The notes: a model not told the origin generated them from the letters alone. A DNA stretch of 64,000 nt from Bog-257 sp963805985 (GCA_963805985.1 CAWDWG010000008.1:372001-436000); one strand, 5' to 3'; numbered from the stretch's first letter, positions 1 to 9,063 are shown. Translations and numbers: made by a program.

Positions 1-49
1 CGTACCAGCGGGCTTCGTGGACGTCAGTTTGTGACACTGTTAACTGCAT
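1..49 (-). CDS. N-terminus of an unidentified gene leaving the left edge
   Basis: An ATG at 49-47 on the minus strand opens a frame that runs off the left edge with no stop: MQLTVSQTDVHEARWY. The upstream bases read AAGAAGTAGTTACC, a weak purine-rich ribosome site. Only 16 codons are visible, so no family can be named. If real, the gene is divergent from the M64 peptidase gene and the 128 bases between them hold both promoters. Confidence 0.35.
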   Translation of the reverse strand, partial: MQLTVSQTDVHEARWY

Positions 50-177
50 GGTAACTACTTCTTTTTATTGTACCGCTTTTCGATCGCTCTTCGCCTTTCG
101 CCTGTCGCCGGAGCCATCTACGATTGTGGTGGCGTCACAGCTTCCATTCCGGACCTCATGCTTACAATAGGAAACCT

Positions 178-1596
178 ATGAGATTGAACATCAACACAAT
201 CTTCCTAACCGCCGCGTTCGTGGCCTGCTCGATAACGGCTTCTTCTGCCGCTCAGCCTGCGACGATGCGGCTGGACTACTACCACACCGGCAATGCCACG
301 CAGGCGATGTTCAGCTTCGATCGCGTGGTGATTGAGCCGCTGCCGTGGCCGGGCGACATGTCGAAGACCATCGACAACACGAACCTTGGCAACTACTTCT
401 TTGAGGTGCGCGACCAGGCGAGCGGCAAGTTGCTTTACTCGCGCGGCTTCAGCGCGTTGTTCGACGAATGGGTCGACACTGAGGAAGCGAAGAAGCTGAA
501 TCGCACCTTCTCCGAGTCGCTGCGTTTTCCCATGCCGACCGCACCGGTGAAGATCGTCCTAAAGGAGCGCAAGGAAGGGAAGGACGTCGACTTCCACGAA
601 GTATGGACGACGACGATTGATCCCAAGGACAAGTTCATCGATCGCACGAATCCGCCGTCGCCGGGGCCGCTGATGACGATCCAGAAGATGGGCGAGCCGG
701 AGACGAAGGTCAATTTGCTGATCCTGGGCGATGGCTACACCGCGCTGGACCGCGGCAAGTTTGAGAACGACGCCAAGCGCGCGACCGAGATTCTGTTCTC
801 GCGCTCGCCATTCAAGGAGCATCGCAGGGATTTCAACGTGTGGGGATTGTGTCCGCCGGCCAGCGAGCCGGGAATCTCGCGGCCATCGACCGGCCAGTAT
901 CGGCATCCGCCGCTGGGCACGTCGTATGACACCTTCGACAGCGAGCGCTACATCATGACCGCCGATAACAAAGCGCTGCGCGATGCGGCGTCGTGGGCGC
1001 CGTACGAGTTCATCGAGATTCTGACGAATTCGCAGACCTACGGCGGTGGCGGAATCTTTAACCTCTATGCCACGGTTGCGGCCGACAGCGAATGGATGCC
1101 GTACGTTTTCGTACACGAGTTCGGACATCACTTCGCCGGGTTGGCGGATGAGTATTACACCTCGGATGTGGCCATCGAGCCGTCGGGGCAGCGCATCGAG
1201 CCATGGGAGCCGAATGCGACGGCGCTGCTCGATCCGGCAATGCTGAAGTGGAAGGATTTGGTGGTCGAGGGGACGCCGGTGCCCACGCCGTGGCGGAAGG
1301 CCGAGTTTGAGGCGTACGAGAAAGACATTCAGGCGCAGCGGCGCCAGATTCGGAAGGAGAACCGGCCGGAAGGCGAGATGAACGCGCTCTTCGAAAAAGA
1401 GAAGAAGCACGAAGACGAGTTGCTGGGCACGGACAAGTACTCGGACCGCGTGGGAGCGTTCGAGGGCGCCAACTACGAGGCGCGCGGGTATTATCGTCCG
1501 CAGGAAAATTGCATCATGTTCACTCGCTATGACCGCTTCTGCGCCGTGTGCCGGCGCGCCATTGAGAAAATCATTGGCATGTACGCTGTTGAATAA
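178..1596 (+). CDS. Secreted M64-type (IgA peptidase-like) metallopeptidase
   Basis: A 472-residue exported zinc peptidase. The start at 178 is preferred over an upstream TTG at 124 because AGGAAACCT precedes it and the product then begins with a clean signal peptide (MRLNINTIFLTAAFVACSI, probable cleavage after SSAAQ). An N-terminal beta-rich region (residues 25-150) precedes the catalytic domain. The zinc motif HEFGHH begins at about residue 313 and is followed by GLADEY, matching the HExxHxxGxxDEY form of family M64. The C-terminus carries three Cys (ENCIMF, CAVCRRA). Family knowledge suggests hydrolysis of extracellular or periplasmic proteins; the substrate is unknown. It stands alone and converges with the DUF885 gene. 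Confidence 0.85.
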   Translation: MRLNINTIFLTAAFVACSITASSAAQPATMRLDYYHTGNATQAMFSFDRVVIEPLPWPGDMSKTIDNTNLGNYFFEVRDQASGKLLYSRGFSALFDEWVDTEEAKKLNRTFSESLRFPMPTAPVKIVLKERKEGKDVDFHEVWTTTIDPKDKFIDRTNPPSPGPLMTIQKMGEPETKVNLLILGDGYTALDRGKFENDAKRATEILFSRSPFKEHRRDFNVWGLCPPASEPGISRPSTGQYRHPPLGTSYDTFDSERYIMTADNKALRDAASWAPYEFIEILTNSQTYGGGGIFNLYATVAADSEWMPYVFVHEFGHHFAGLADEYYTSDVAIEPSGQRIEPWEPNATALLDPAMLKWKDLVVEGTPVPTPWRKAEFEAYEKDIQAQRRQIRKENRPEGEMNALFEKEKKHEDELLGTDKYSDRVGAFEGANYEARGYYRPQENCIMFTRYDRFCAVCRRAIEKIIGMYAVE

Positions 1597-1665
1597 GGAG
1601 GGTTCGAAAAACGTTGCGCCGGCGCACTTGCCTGTTCCAAGAATCGTCCACCCGTGGAACAGGGC

Positions 1666-1706
1666 GGTGGGCGCCCATTTACATCTGTTCTGTTGCAGCG
1701 CCCACC
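1666..1706. repeat. Inverted repeat between convergent genes
   Basis: GGTGGGCGC at 1666-1674 is exactly complementary to GCGCCCACC at 1698-1706, with a 23-base loop. It lies between the ends of the M64 and DUF885 genes, where a bidirectional terminator would be expected, but no T-run follows. The rest of 1597-1825 shows nothing I recognise. Confidence 0.4.
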
Positions 1707-1825
1707 TTGGATTTGGGTTACTGGTATAGACGAAGAGCGGGGCGAAAGGTTCACGACCGAAGCAGGTTTTTACAATTCTTCACAAACAGGGGCGAACGGA
1801 GCTCATGACGCCGCTTCGCGGCTTG

Positions 1826-3613
1826 CTAGTTGCTACTTGCTACTTTTCCTTCCGGCAGGATGATCTTCTCGAGATACTCAAGCGGCAGCGGGCCTTGGCC
1901 CAGCGCGCGATCGTGGAATTCTTCCAGCGTGAACTTGTCGCCCATGGCGGCCTGGTATTTCTTGCGCAGCGCCCACCACTGACGCGTGCCGACGAAGTAG
2001 GTTGGCAGCTGTGTTGAGCTCAGCTTGATGCGAGTCAACTTGCCTTCAGCTTCGGCCTGGGTTTGGAAGCACTCTTTCGTCATCAGGTCGAGCGCCTGCT
2101 GATCGGTCATATTCATGGTCTGCATGCGAATGTCGAGGATGGCATTGGCGGCGACGCGCAGCTGGACCTTCAATCGCACCAGCTTGAATTTGGGATTGAA
2201 GTCCAGATATCCGGCCTGGGTCATGACGTCGGAACCGTACTCGGCCCAACCCTCGACGTAGGCCCCGTTGCCGAAGAGGTTGCGCAGCACGCGGCGGTTA
2301 AGCGGTTGCACGTCATCGGCGTGTTCGGCCTGAACGTAGTGGCCGGGCAGCGCCTCGTGCATGGTGAGCCACTTCAAGGTGTAGTTGTTGTACTCGCGCA
2401 GGCGGCTCTCGACCTGCGCCTCAGGAGTTTTGGGATTGATGGGCGTGACCCAGAATTGAGCCTCGGCGGTCGGCTCCAGCGGCGGGGCGCTGTGGAATCC
2501 GGCGACCGAATAGATGCCACGCATGAACTCCGGTGTGGGGATTACCTTGAGGTTGTCGCGGCTGGTCAGGGTGACGATTTTGTGATCGATGATGAATTGC
2601 CGGATGCTGACCAGGTCGCTGCTGATGACCGGAATCAGCTGATCGGGCTGTGGATGCTCGTCGCTGATCTTTTTCAGCACGGCGCTGATGATGCGATTCT
2701 CGCGCTCTTCGCTGATGGGAGTTTTGGAGTCGATGGCGCTGGCGTAGTTGTCGTCGCCGGGAAACATCTGCTTGTAGAGCGGCAGCGCGACCTGCAGCAT
2801 TTCGGTGCGGATGCTCTTCACCTGGGCTTCGGCGTCGGCAAGCAGCTGATCGGGCGTGATAGACGTTTCCATCACGTAGCGGAACTTGGGCGCGTACCAT
2901 TCCGTGCCGAGACGCCAGGTGCGGCCGTTGGTGGAACGTTTGGCGAGATCGTTCTTCATCCAGGTGGAGAAGTCGTTGAGCGACTGACGAGCGGCGGGAG
3001 CGACCTTGTCGAATTGCGCCTTGAGCGGCGAGCCGGCGGGAATCTCGGCGGCGACGGTGTCGAGGAGGTTGAGATTGCCGTCGTTCTCATCAACAGCGGT
3101 CGAGATAAAGATTGGGTCGGCGTCGGTGAGTTCGGATTCTGTCTGATCGAGGAAGCGCGGGATCTGGCCGATGCGCGAGATGACGTCGCCGAGACGGACT
3201 TCCTTCGAGTCGTAGTTCTGCGTGAGCGGCAGGAACAGGGCGTTGCCGAGCAGTTCAACGTAGACCGTGGGATTGTGTTTGTAGTTCTGGATTGTTTGGA
3301 ACTCAAGCAGGTTGAGGGCGATCTGGTCGTCGATGAGGCGGAAGTCGGCGGCGTCCTGCGGGTTGAGCGAGGCGATAGGAGTTTCGGTCTGGAAGCGCGT
3401 GCGCCATTCGCTATAGAACTTCTCCTGCGCGGCGAAGCCTTGCGGGCCGACGTCGTCGAGTTGCGCGTCGAGGTCGATGGCTTTGCCGGTCGCGGGATCG
3501 GTGTGCTTGTGATAGCCGGCCTGCGAGGCGCTCACCGGAGACAGCGCGAGCGAGTCCTTTACGAAGCGGTCGGACATTTCGGCGAATTTGGCGTTGGCTT
3601 GGGCAGGTTTCAT
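1826..3613 (-). CDS. DUF885 family metallopeptidase-like protein
   Basis: A 595-residue DUF885 protein. The hallmark HEALPGHY lies at about residues 419-426, in the position of a zinc-binding HExxxGH motif, followed by an EGWAEYG segment typical of the family. Members are probably M32/M3-like peptidases and are often exported. Read from the ATG at 3613 the protein lacks a signal peptide, but a good one (MKLLSCILLVLALTSFVS) is encoded just upstream in another frame from 3677. Removing one base near 3625 would join it to the reading A-Q-N-M-K-P-A-Q and give a plausible cleavage site. The mature domain is intact, so the shift is a recent mutation or a sequence error. Confidence 0.85.
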   Translation of the reverse strand: MKPAQANAKFAEMSDRFVKDSLALSPVSASQAGYHKHTDPATGKAIDLDAQLDDVGPQGFAAQEKFYSEWRTRFQTETPIASLNPQDAADFRLIDDQIALNLLEFQTIQNYKHNPTVYVELLGNALFLPLTQNYDSKEVRLGDVISRIGQIPRFLDQTESELTDADPIFISTAVDENDGNLNLLDTVAAEIPAGSPLKAQFDKVAPAARQSLNDFSTWMKNDLAKRSTNGRTWRLGTEWYAPKFRYVMETSITPDQLLADAEAQVKSIRTEMLQVALPLYKQMFPGDDNYASAIDSKTPISEERENRIISAVLKKISDEHPQPDQLIPVISSDLVSIRQFIIDHKIVTLTSRDNLKVIPTPEFMRGIYSVAGFHSAPPLEPTAEAQFWVTPINPKTPEAQVESRLREYNNYTLKWLTMHEALPGHYVQAEHADDVQPLNRRVLRNLFGNGAYVEGWAEYGSDVMTQAGYLDFNPKFKLVRLKVQLRVAANAILDIRMQTMNMTDQQALDLMTKECFQTQAEAEGKLTRIKLSSTQLPTYFVGTRQWWALRKKYQAAMGDKFTLEEFHDRALGQGPLPLEYLEKIILPEGKVASSN

Positions 3614-3614
3614 G

Positions 3615-3677
3615 TTCTGAGCGCGACACGAAAGATGTTAGGGCAAGAACAAGAAGAATGCAGGAGAGCAGTTTCAT
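3615..3677 (-). other. Out-of-frame signal peptide of the DUF885 gene
   Basis: From the ATG at 3677 the minus strand encodes MKLLSCILLVLALTSFVS, a textbook Sec signal peptide (short charged start, long hydrophobic core). The frame then runs on as low-quality Arg-rich sequence. In the DUF885 frame a TAA lies about ten codons before its ATG at 3613, so neither frame alone encodes an exported enzyme. Dropping one C from the GTGTCGCGCTCAG stretch would give ...SFVSAQNMKPAQ. Confidence 0.6.
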
Positions 3678-3750
3678 AGCGCCTCGGGCGAGAAGATGTC
3701 AGCGCGCCAGTATAAACCGCGGCGTGGGTTGGTAGGTGATTCGCGGCGAA

Positions 3751-3840
3751 CCGCAGATCCTTCGACTGCGCGTCCGCCCGATCCGCAAAGAGGGGGATCG
3801 GAAAAGGCATTGCGGACGCTCCGCTCAGGATGACGAGAGG
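3751..3840 (+). repeat. Hairpin repeat R1, long form (copy a)
   Basis: It begins CCGCAGATCCTTCG and ends CTCAGGATGACGAGAGG, like the other R1 copies. Inside are two nested inverted repeats: GCGTCCGC (3770-3777) with GCGGACGC (3812-3819), and CCGATCC (3778-3784) with GGATCGG (3795-3801). It sits between the DUF885 gene and the permease. Nothing else is seen in 3678-3905. Confidence 0.6.
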
Positions 3841-3905
3841 GAAAGTGGTCGACGGTTGCGCGGCGCTGAAAGGGTCACACTACAGCGCTCTGCCACTTAG
3901 ACACA

Positions 3906-5333
3906 TTAACGGTGCGGGCTGGATGAGGTTCGGCGACGTCGCGCCCAGACGAAGTAGCAGACAGTCAGCAGCAGTAGCCAGGGGATGCCCGACTCCAATG
4001 TTGTGCGCATGCCTTCGACCCACCAGGTCGAGATGATGATGGCGAGGACGGCTGCTGCGCCGAGGATTGTCGTCACTGGAAAGAACGGCATGCGAACCGG
4101 CAAGGTGCGGCCTCCGTGCGCGACCCAATGTTTGCGGAAGCTGAGGTGGGTGACGAAGATCATCAGCCAGACGAAGAGGCCACCGAAGAGCGCGATGCCG
4201 AACATGTAGACGTAGGCCGAGCCGGGAACAGAGATCGCCATCACGATGGCCAGCGCGAGTCCGCCGGCGGAGAGCATCAGGGCGGGAATCGGCGTGCCTT
4301 GTTCGGAGACGCGGCCCAGCGCTGCGGGTGCGTAGCCGGCGCGGGCGAGCGAGAAGATCATGCGCGTGCACAGATAGAGGCAGCAGTTCATGCCGGAGAG
4401 CGCGGCGGTGAGCACGACGAAGTTGATGATGTGCGCGGCGGCGGGAACGTGCATCAGGTCGAAGACGCGAACGAAGGGGCTGACGGTGATGCTCTGGCCG
4501 GGCTCGACCTCGGTCCAGGGAATGACGCCGACGAGAATGGTGATAGCGCCGACATAAAAGATGACCAGGCGGAGCAGCATGGTGCGCATGGCGCGCGGGA
4601 CGGAGCGCTCGGGATCTTTGGCTTCGCCGGCGGTGACGGCAACGACCTCGGTGCCAATGAAGCCGAAGATGACGAAGGCCAGCGCGAGGAAGACGCCCAG
4701 CCAGCCATGCGGCAGAAAGCCGCCGTAGGCGTGGAAGTTCTCGAGGCCGATGGGACGCTGTTCGTGAAATCCGAGGAGGATGGCAGCGCCCAGCAGGATG
4801 AAGACGACGATCGCGCTGACCTTGATGGTGGAGAACCAGTATTCGAAGCTGCCGAATGCGCCGACGCTGCGAGCGTTCACGTAAATCAGAAAGGCGGAGT
4901 AGAAGATCACCCAGGCCCATACGGGAGAGTGTGGGAACCAGTACTGCGTATAGATAGCGGCGGCGACGGCTTCGCCGCCGGCAGCGATGGATTGCGCGGC
5001 CCAGTAGGTGTAGCGGACGACGAAGCCCGCCCACGGCGAAATATAGAGGTCGGCATAGACGCCAAAAGAGCCGGCGGTGGGATGCGCGACCGCCATCTCA
5101 GAGAGGCAGTACATCAGCAACAACGCGATGACCGAGGTGATGATGTAGCTGAGGATGACGGCCGGGCCGGCGGTGCGGACGGCGAGTGCGCTGCCGAGAA
5201 AGAGTCCGGTGCCGATGGCGCCGCCGATCGCGATCATGCTGAGCTGGCGCTCGCTGAGTTGGCGCGCGAGGCCTTGCTCGTTGGCGATGGCCTGTTCGGC
5301 CGGCTCGGGAAGTGGGAGTGGTTGGGCAGCCAC
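3906..5333 (-). CDS. Amino acid permease, APC superfamily (AAT type)
   Basis: A 475-residue inner-membrane amino acid transporter with about 12 hydrophobic segments. After a short cytoplasmic N-terminus (LARQLSERQLSMIAIGGAIG) it has GGAIGTGLFLGSALAV, the TM1 signature of the AAT/YAT branch, and the matching FGFIGTEVVAVTAGEAKDP segment around residue 220. The short C-terminus ends in Arg/Ser-rich sequence. The family imports neutral, aromatic or basic amino acids by proton symport; the substrate cannot be read from sequence. The gene is monocistronic and divergently placed from nothing obvious. Confidence 0.9.
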   Translation of the reverse strand: MAAQPLPLPEPAEQAIANEQGLARQLSERQLSMIAIGGAIGTGLFLGSALAVRTAGPAVILSYIITSVIALLLMYCLSEMAVAHPTAGSFGVYADLYISPWAGFVVRYTYWAAQSIAAGGEAVAAAIYTQYWFPHSPVWAWVIFYSAFLIYVNARSVGAFGSFEYWFSTIKVSAIVVFILLGAAILLGFHEQRPIGLENFHAYGGFLPHGWLGVFLALAFVIFGFIGTEVVAVTAGEAKDPERSVPRAMRTMLLRLVIFYVGAITILVGVIPWTEVEPGQSITVSPFVRVFDLMHVPAAAHIINFVVLTAALSGMNCCLYLCTRMIFSLARAGYAPAALGRVSEQGTPIPALMLSAGGLALAIVMAISVPGSAYVYMFGIALFGGLFVWLMIFVTHLSFRKHWVAHGGRTLPVRMPFFPVTTILGAAAVLAIIISTWWVEGMRTTLESGIPWLLLLTVCYFVWARRRRTSSSPHR

Positions 5334-5397
5334 GGTTGGGACATTGTACAGGGAAGCGTGGCGCCGCTCCGCGGCTCGGATTCGTTGGGGGCGCTGA

Positions 5398-5417
5398 CCG
5401 CGGGCTTACGCCCGCGG
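5398..5417. repeat. Perfect GC hairpin with TTAC loop
   Basis: CCGCGGGC, TTAC loop, GCCCGCGG: an 8-bp perfect stem. A similar hairpin with a TCAC loop stands at 17134-17153. Possible REP-like element; no T-run follows on either strand. Confidence 0.6.
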
Positions 5418-5450
5418 CTAACACAAATGCCGCCGCTGCCGCGGCTGAAA

Positions 5451-5490
5451 GCAGATCCCTCGTCGGGCTGAAGCCCTCCTCGTGATGACA
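5451..5490 (+). repeat. Hairpin repeat R1 (copy b)
   Basis: Starts GCAGATCCCTCG and ends CGTGATGACA. The core hairpin is GGGCT-GA-AGCCC at 5465-5476, a compensated version of the GGACT-AA-AGTCC stem in copy d. Its right end runs straight into the 36-bp tandem repeat. Confidence 0.6.
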
Positions 5491-5556
5491 ATTCATTCAC
5501 GAAGAGCGTGCCTTCCGGAGATGACAATTCATTCAAGACGAGCGTGCCTTCCGGAG
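5485..5556 (+). repeat. Two 36-bp tandem direct repeats
   Basis: 5485-5520 and 5521-5556 are 36-base units differing at two positions; each starts ATGACAATTCATTCA and ends GCGTGCCTTCCGGAG. A second short repeat, CAACGTTTATC, follows twice (near 5579 and 5599), the last copy overlapping the stop codon of the multicopper oxidase gene. The array lies downstream of that gene. Confidence 0.7.
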
Positions 5557-5604
5557 TCGTGACGTTATCCGGAAGTCGCAACGTTTATCCCGCAATCACA
5601 ACGT

Positions 5605-7206
5605 TTATCGCGCGACAATTTCGTACGGACGCATCATCTCGTTGTCTTCGTGCTCGAGGATGTGGCAGTGCCAGACGTACTTGCCCACATAGGCATTGAA
5701 CGGGACGATGATGCGCGTCACCATCCTGGAGTGCGCGGCGGCGGTGTCTTTCCATCCCGCTTCGAAGGGCTCCGGCGGGACGCGCGGGCCGAGGAAGCGG
5801 AATTGCTGCTTGGTCTGGTAGGTCCAGGGCTCATAGTGCTGGCGGTCGAGAATCTGGAAGCGCACGGCGTGCAGGTGAATCGGATGCGTGTCGTCGGTGG
5901 GATTGATGAAGCTCCAGATCTCGGTGCTGTTGAGCGCGGGCTTCTCGGTGATGGGATCGTGCCAGTAGCTGGCGTTGAGCAAGAGCAGGACGGGTTCGCC
6001 GGTAAAGCTGCGATATTCGTCAAGCGTGAGCAGGCGAGTTTTGGTGGCGGCGGATTCGGGGATCTTGGGAACGGGGCGCAACTGTTTGGGCAGGGAACTG
6101 CTGTCGCTGACTTTGTTCTTTGACACACGGAACTGCATGATTCCGGTCTGGTCGTTCTTCAGCACCAGTTGCTCGCCGCGGCTGTCACTGAAATCGATGA
6201 CAACGTCCGCGCGCTCGCCCGGCGCCAATTGCGTCGCTTTGAGCGAAACCGGCGCGGGCAAAAGGCCTTGATCGGTGCCGATCTGATAGATCGAAAGTCC
6301 ATTCTGAAAGGCAAGGTAATAAAAGCGCGAGTTCGAGCCGTTGAGAATGCGGAAGCGATACTTGCGTGGCTCGACTTCCAGATAAGGAAAGAGCTTGCCG
6401 TTGATGAGGACCGCATCGCCGAAGAGCTCCGGGATCCAGGGCGCGCGCGGCTTGTCGGAGATTGGGTAGTAGAGCTGGCCCTCAGGGGTGATCAGCCGGT
6501 CGAAGATGGTCAGCGGAATTTCATAGTTGCCGCTGGGCAGATTCAGCGCGTCTTCGAACTTGTCGCGAATGATGGCGACACCGAACAGGCCGGCATAAAT
6601 GTTGAGGCGATTGATGCCCATGGCGTGATCGTGGTACCAGAGCATCGCCGCGTCCTGCTGATTGGGATAGTGATAAAGCGCGGACTTGCCGGGCACGAAC
6701 CAGTCCTCCGGGAATCCGTCGCTGTCGGCAGGCACGCGCGCTCCGTGCAAGTGCGAGACGACGCGCACCGGAGGATTGCCGTCGGCGCCGTGCAAGCGGT
6801 AATCGATGGGCAGGAAGTGCTGCTGAGGCAGTTCATTGGCCCACTCGACCAGCACGTCTTCTCCGCTGCGCATTTCGAGCGTAGGGCCGGGAACGGAGGG
6901 CCCGAAGGACCAGAAGCTGGTCGGCTTCAGATCGCGATGGATCTTCATCGAGACCGGCCGCGCGGCGAAGCGGTAATACGGAGCTTGGGATTTCGGTGAA
7001 GATGGCAAGGCTCGCATGCCATCGGGTTTGGCGACCGTGGGAATGGGCAGGGGATCGACGAAGGTTGGCAGAGTACTCACGTTGAGCGTGTTGGGCTGCG
7101 TGGGCATGGCGTGGGGCATCATGGCCGACGCGAGGGTGGATTTGCCCAGCAACATGCCGCCAGCAAGGAGCGAGGACTGCCGCAGGAAGTTTCGACGTGA
7201 ACTCAC
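5605..7206 (-). CDS. Tat-exported multicopper oxidase
   Basis: A 533-residue periplasmic laccase-type multicopper oxidase. The GTG at 7206 is chosen because GAAAGG lies upstream and the product then begins VSSRRNFLRQSSLLAGG, a twin-arginine signal. Four copper motifs are visible in order: HLHG (about 152), WYHDHAMG (about 190), HPIHLH (about 450) and WHCHILEHEDNEMM (about 513), giving the type 1, 2 and 3 sites with an axial Met. Family knowledge: one-electron oxidation of phenols, bilirubin or metal ions with reduction of O2 to water. The layout resembles CotA/bilirubin oxidases more than CueO, as no Met-rich insert is seen. Confidence 0.9.
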   Translation of the reverse strand: MSSRRNFLRQSSLLAGGMLLGKSTLASAMMPHAMPTQPNTLNVSTLPTFVDPLPIPTVAKPDGMRALPSSPKSQAPYYRFAARPVSMKIHRDLKPTSFWSFGPSVPGPTLEMRSGEDVLVEWANELPQQHFLPIDYRLHGADGNPPVRVVSHLHGARVPADSDGFPEDWFVPGKSALYHYPNQQDAAMLWYHDHAMGINRLNIYAGLFGVAIIRDKFEDALNLPSGNYEIPLTIFDRLITPEGQLYYPISDKPRAPWIPELFGDAVLINGKLFPYLEVEPRKYRFRILNGSNSRFYYLAFQNGLSIYQIGTDQGLLPAPVSLKATQLAPGERADVVIDFSDSRGEQLVLKNDQTGIMQFRVSKNKVSDSSSLPKQLRPVPKIPESAATKTRLLTLDEYRSFTGEPVLLLLNASYWHDPITEKPALNSTEIWSFINPTDDTHPIHLHAVRFQILDRQHYEPWTYQTKQQFRFLGPRVPPEPFEAGWKDTAAAHSRMVTRIIVPFNAYVGKYVWHCHILEHEDNEMMRPYEIVAR

Positions 7207-7410
7207 TAAGAGGCCTTTCGGGGCTAAGGATGTGCGCCTTTCCCTCGGCTGGGCTCGGGACGCGCCTGCACGAATCAGCGCGCCCAGATCCCTGGCTTCG
7301 CAAAAGAGGCTCGCTCGGGAAGACAATCGATCTTAAAGCAGCAATGGATGCAGTGGTTGCTGCATCCATCGCCGGCGTTAAAGCATGGTTACAAATGGCC
7401 GCGGCTAAGT

Positions 7411-9063
7411 TTACGGTGTTGCACAGCCTTTGCCGGTGACTTCGCCGGTCTGATCGTTGAGCAACAGGTAGCGGAAGCAGGCGGTGGGCTGGACCTGGAG
7501 CATGGAAGCGATGGAGTTGTTGACAGCGTCAAACGAGCCATTGCCAACGCGCTGTCCGTTGAGCCAGTTGTCTTCGATGAAGTGGATGATCGACGCCTGA
7601 TCGAGCAGAGTGTGATCGACCTGATTCTGCCGCGCGTAGGGCGAGATCACCATGATCGGAATACGCGGGCCGTAGCCGCAGCGTCCCTGGACATTGAGGC
7701 CATCCGGGCCGGGAAGCGTTGGAGGCACGATGCCGCATTGTCCGGCGCCGGTTAGCGCATCGGCAGAGGTTTGCGAAGTGTTGACGATGGGAGCGATCTG
7801 GTGATCGTACCAGCCGTCGGAGTCGTCATAGTTGATCACTACCATGGTGCTCGCCCAGTACTGGGTCTGCATCAGGAAGTTGATGGTGTCGACGACGAAC
7901 GTCTGCTCGTCCAGAGGATCAGAGTAGCCTGGGTGGGCATCCTGATAGCCGGGCGCCTTGAGGAAGCTGACAGCCGGGAAGTTGCCGGCGTTGATCGCGT
8001 CGAAGAAGTCGTGAGTGTCGTAATTGTGGTTGCCCGGATCGCCAGGCTGGCCAACGGTCGAAGGCGAGGTGGGACGCGTATGCTGCCAGTTGGCAGTGGA
8101 GGCGTAGTAGTTGAAAGGCGAGTGATGGGGAATGTAGTCCTTCTCTGTGTCGCCGGTAATTAACGAAGTGTGCGAGCGGTTGCAACCGGTGGTGCCGTTC
8201 GGGTTGGTGATGGTCAGGTCGAAGCCGCCCTCGAACCAGCCCCAGCTGATACCTGCGTTGCTGAGCAGATTGCCGATGTTGGTTCCACTCATGTTGAAGA
8301 CTTCGCCGGAGGAGGTGGAGCACATGTCGCCGTTGGGATCGGCGTCGCCGATGAGCGTCAGGCCGCCGTGGCCGTCTGCGATAACCGCGCCGGTGCCGCG
8401 AATGTTGTTGATGGCGCCGTTGGTCTGGCCGGAGATCAGGTTAATCGCGCCCACCGTCGATGGGCCGAAGTTGGTGCCGTAGGCGTTATCGTTCAACGCA
8501 AAATACTGGGCGTAGTTCCACAGGGCGGTGACGGTGTTGCCATCGTAGTAGCCCATCACCAGGCCGGTGGTGTCAACGATGCCACCGCCGCCGGGAGGCG
8601 GTCCCGCGGTACCGGTGTTTGCCGGGAACAGGTCCATCAAACCTGAATCAGCAGCCGCCTGTTCGGGCGTGTAGTCGTGGTCCTGGTCGGCAGTGGCTGC
8701 CTGCGAACGGTCCAGGCGGAAGGGATTGGTGGCGCCATTCCCGTTGGCCGGGTTGAGATTTGGATTGAGGCTGCTCAACAGACCCTGAATGCCGTTAGAG
8801 ATGGGTGTTCCAGGTAGGGCAGTGAACGGTGGCTCACCCGAAGGGTTGGTGGCATTGGGATAGGTGCCGAAGTAGTGATCAAACGAGATGTTCTCGCCGA
8901 AGATCACTACGATGTGCTGGATAGGCGTTGCTGTGGGCACATGAACGACCGCGCTCTTGACCGCCGGTTTTGCCGGAGCGGCGTTCGGCTCTGCTGCATT
9001 CGCGTTAGTCAGCGGAGCGAAGGTCATCGCCGCCATTAACGTAGTTGCCAGAAACTCACGCAT
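7411..9063 (-). CDS. Secreted phospholipase C / acid phosphatase-like phosphoesterase
   Basis: A 550-residue exported phosphoesterase with signal peptide MREFLATTLMAAMTFAPLTNANA. IQHIVVIFGENISFDHYFG (about residues 48-66) is the N-terminal metal-binding motif of the bacterial phospholipase C/AcpA family. TSLITGDTEKDYIPHHSPF and the later MVVINYDDSDGWYDHQ and GPRIPIMVISPYARQ are further conserved blocks carrying the acidic and His metal ligands. The enzyme should release phosphate or a head group from phosphoesters outside the cytoplasm, a likely phosphate-scavenging role. The gene stands alone. Confidence 0.88.
   Translation of the reverse strand: MREFLATTLMAAMTFAPLTNANAAEPNAAPAKPAVKSAVVHVPTATPIQHIVVIFGENISFDHYFGTYPNATNPSGEPPFTALPGTPISNGIQGLLSSLNPNLNPANGNGATNPFRLDRSQAATADQDHDYTPEQAAADSGLMDLFPANTGTAGPPPGGGGIVDTTGLVMGYYDGNTVTALWNYAQYFALNDNAYGTNFGPSTVGAINLISGQTNGAINNIRGTGAVIADGHGGLTLIGDADPNGDMCSTSSGEVFNMSGTNIGNLLSNAGISWGWFEGGFDLTITNPNGTTGCNRSHTSLITGDTEKDYIPHHSPFNYYASTANWQHTRPTSPSTVGQPGDPGNHNYDTHDFFDAINAGNFPAVSFLKAPGYQDAHPGYSDPLDEQTFVVDTINFLMQTQYWASTMVVINYDDSDGWYDHQIAPIVNTSQTSADALTGAGQCGIVPPTLPGPDGLNVQGRCGYGPRIPIMVISPYARQNQVDHTLLDQASIIHFIEDNWLNGQRVGNGSFDAVNNSIASMLQVQPTACFRYLLLNDQTGEVTGKGCATP

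Noticed and set aside
2063..3679. A 538-codon open frame on the plus strand opposite the DUF885 gene
   Set aside because: It is the mirror of a GC-rich coding frame: composition is Val/Gly/Asp/Glu/Arg-rich, no family is recognisable, and the opposite strand has a clear protein.
4116..5471. A 451-codon open frame opposite the amino-acid permease
   Set aside because: Hydrophilic, Asp/Gly/Glu-rich antisense reading of a membrane protein; no start signal and no motif.
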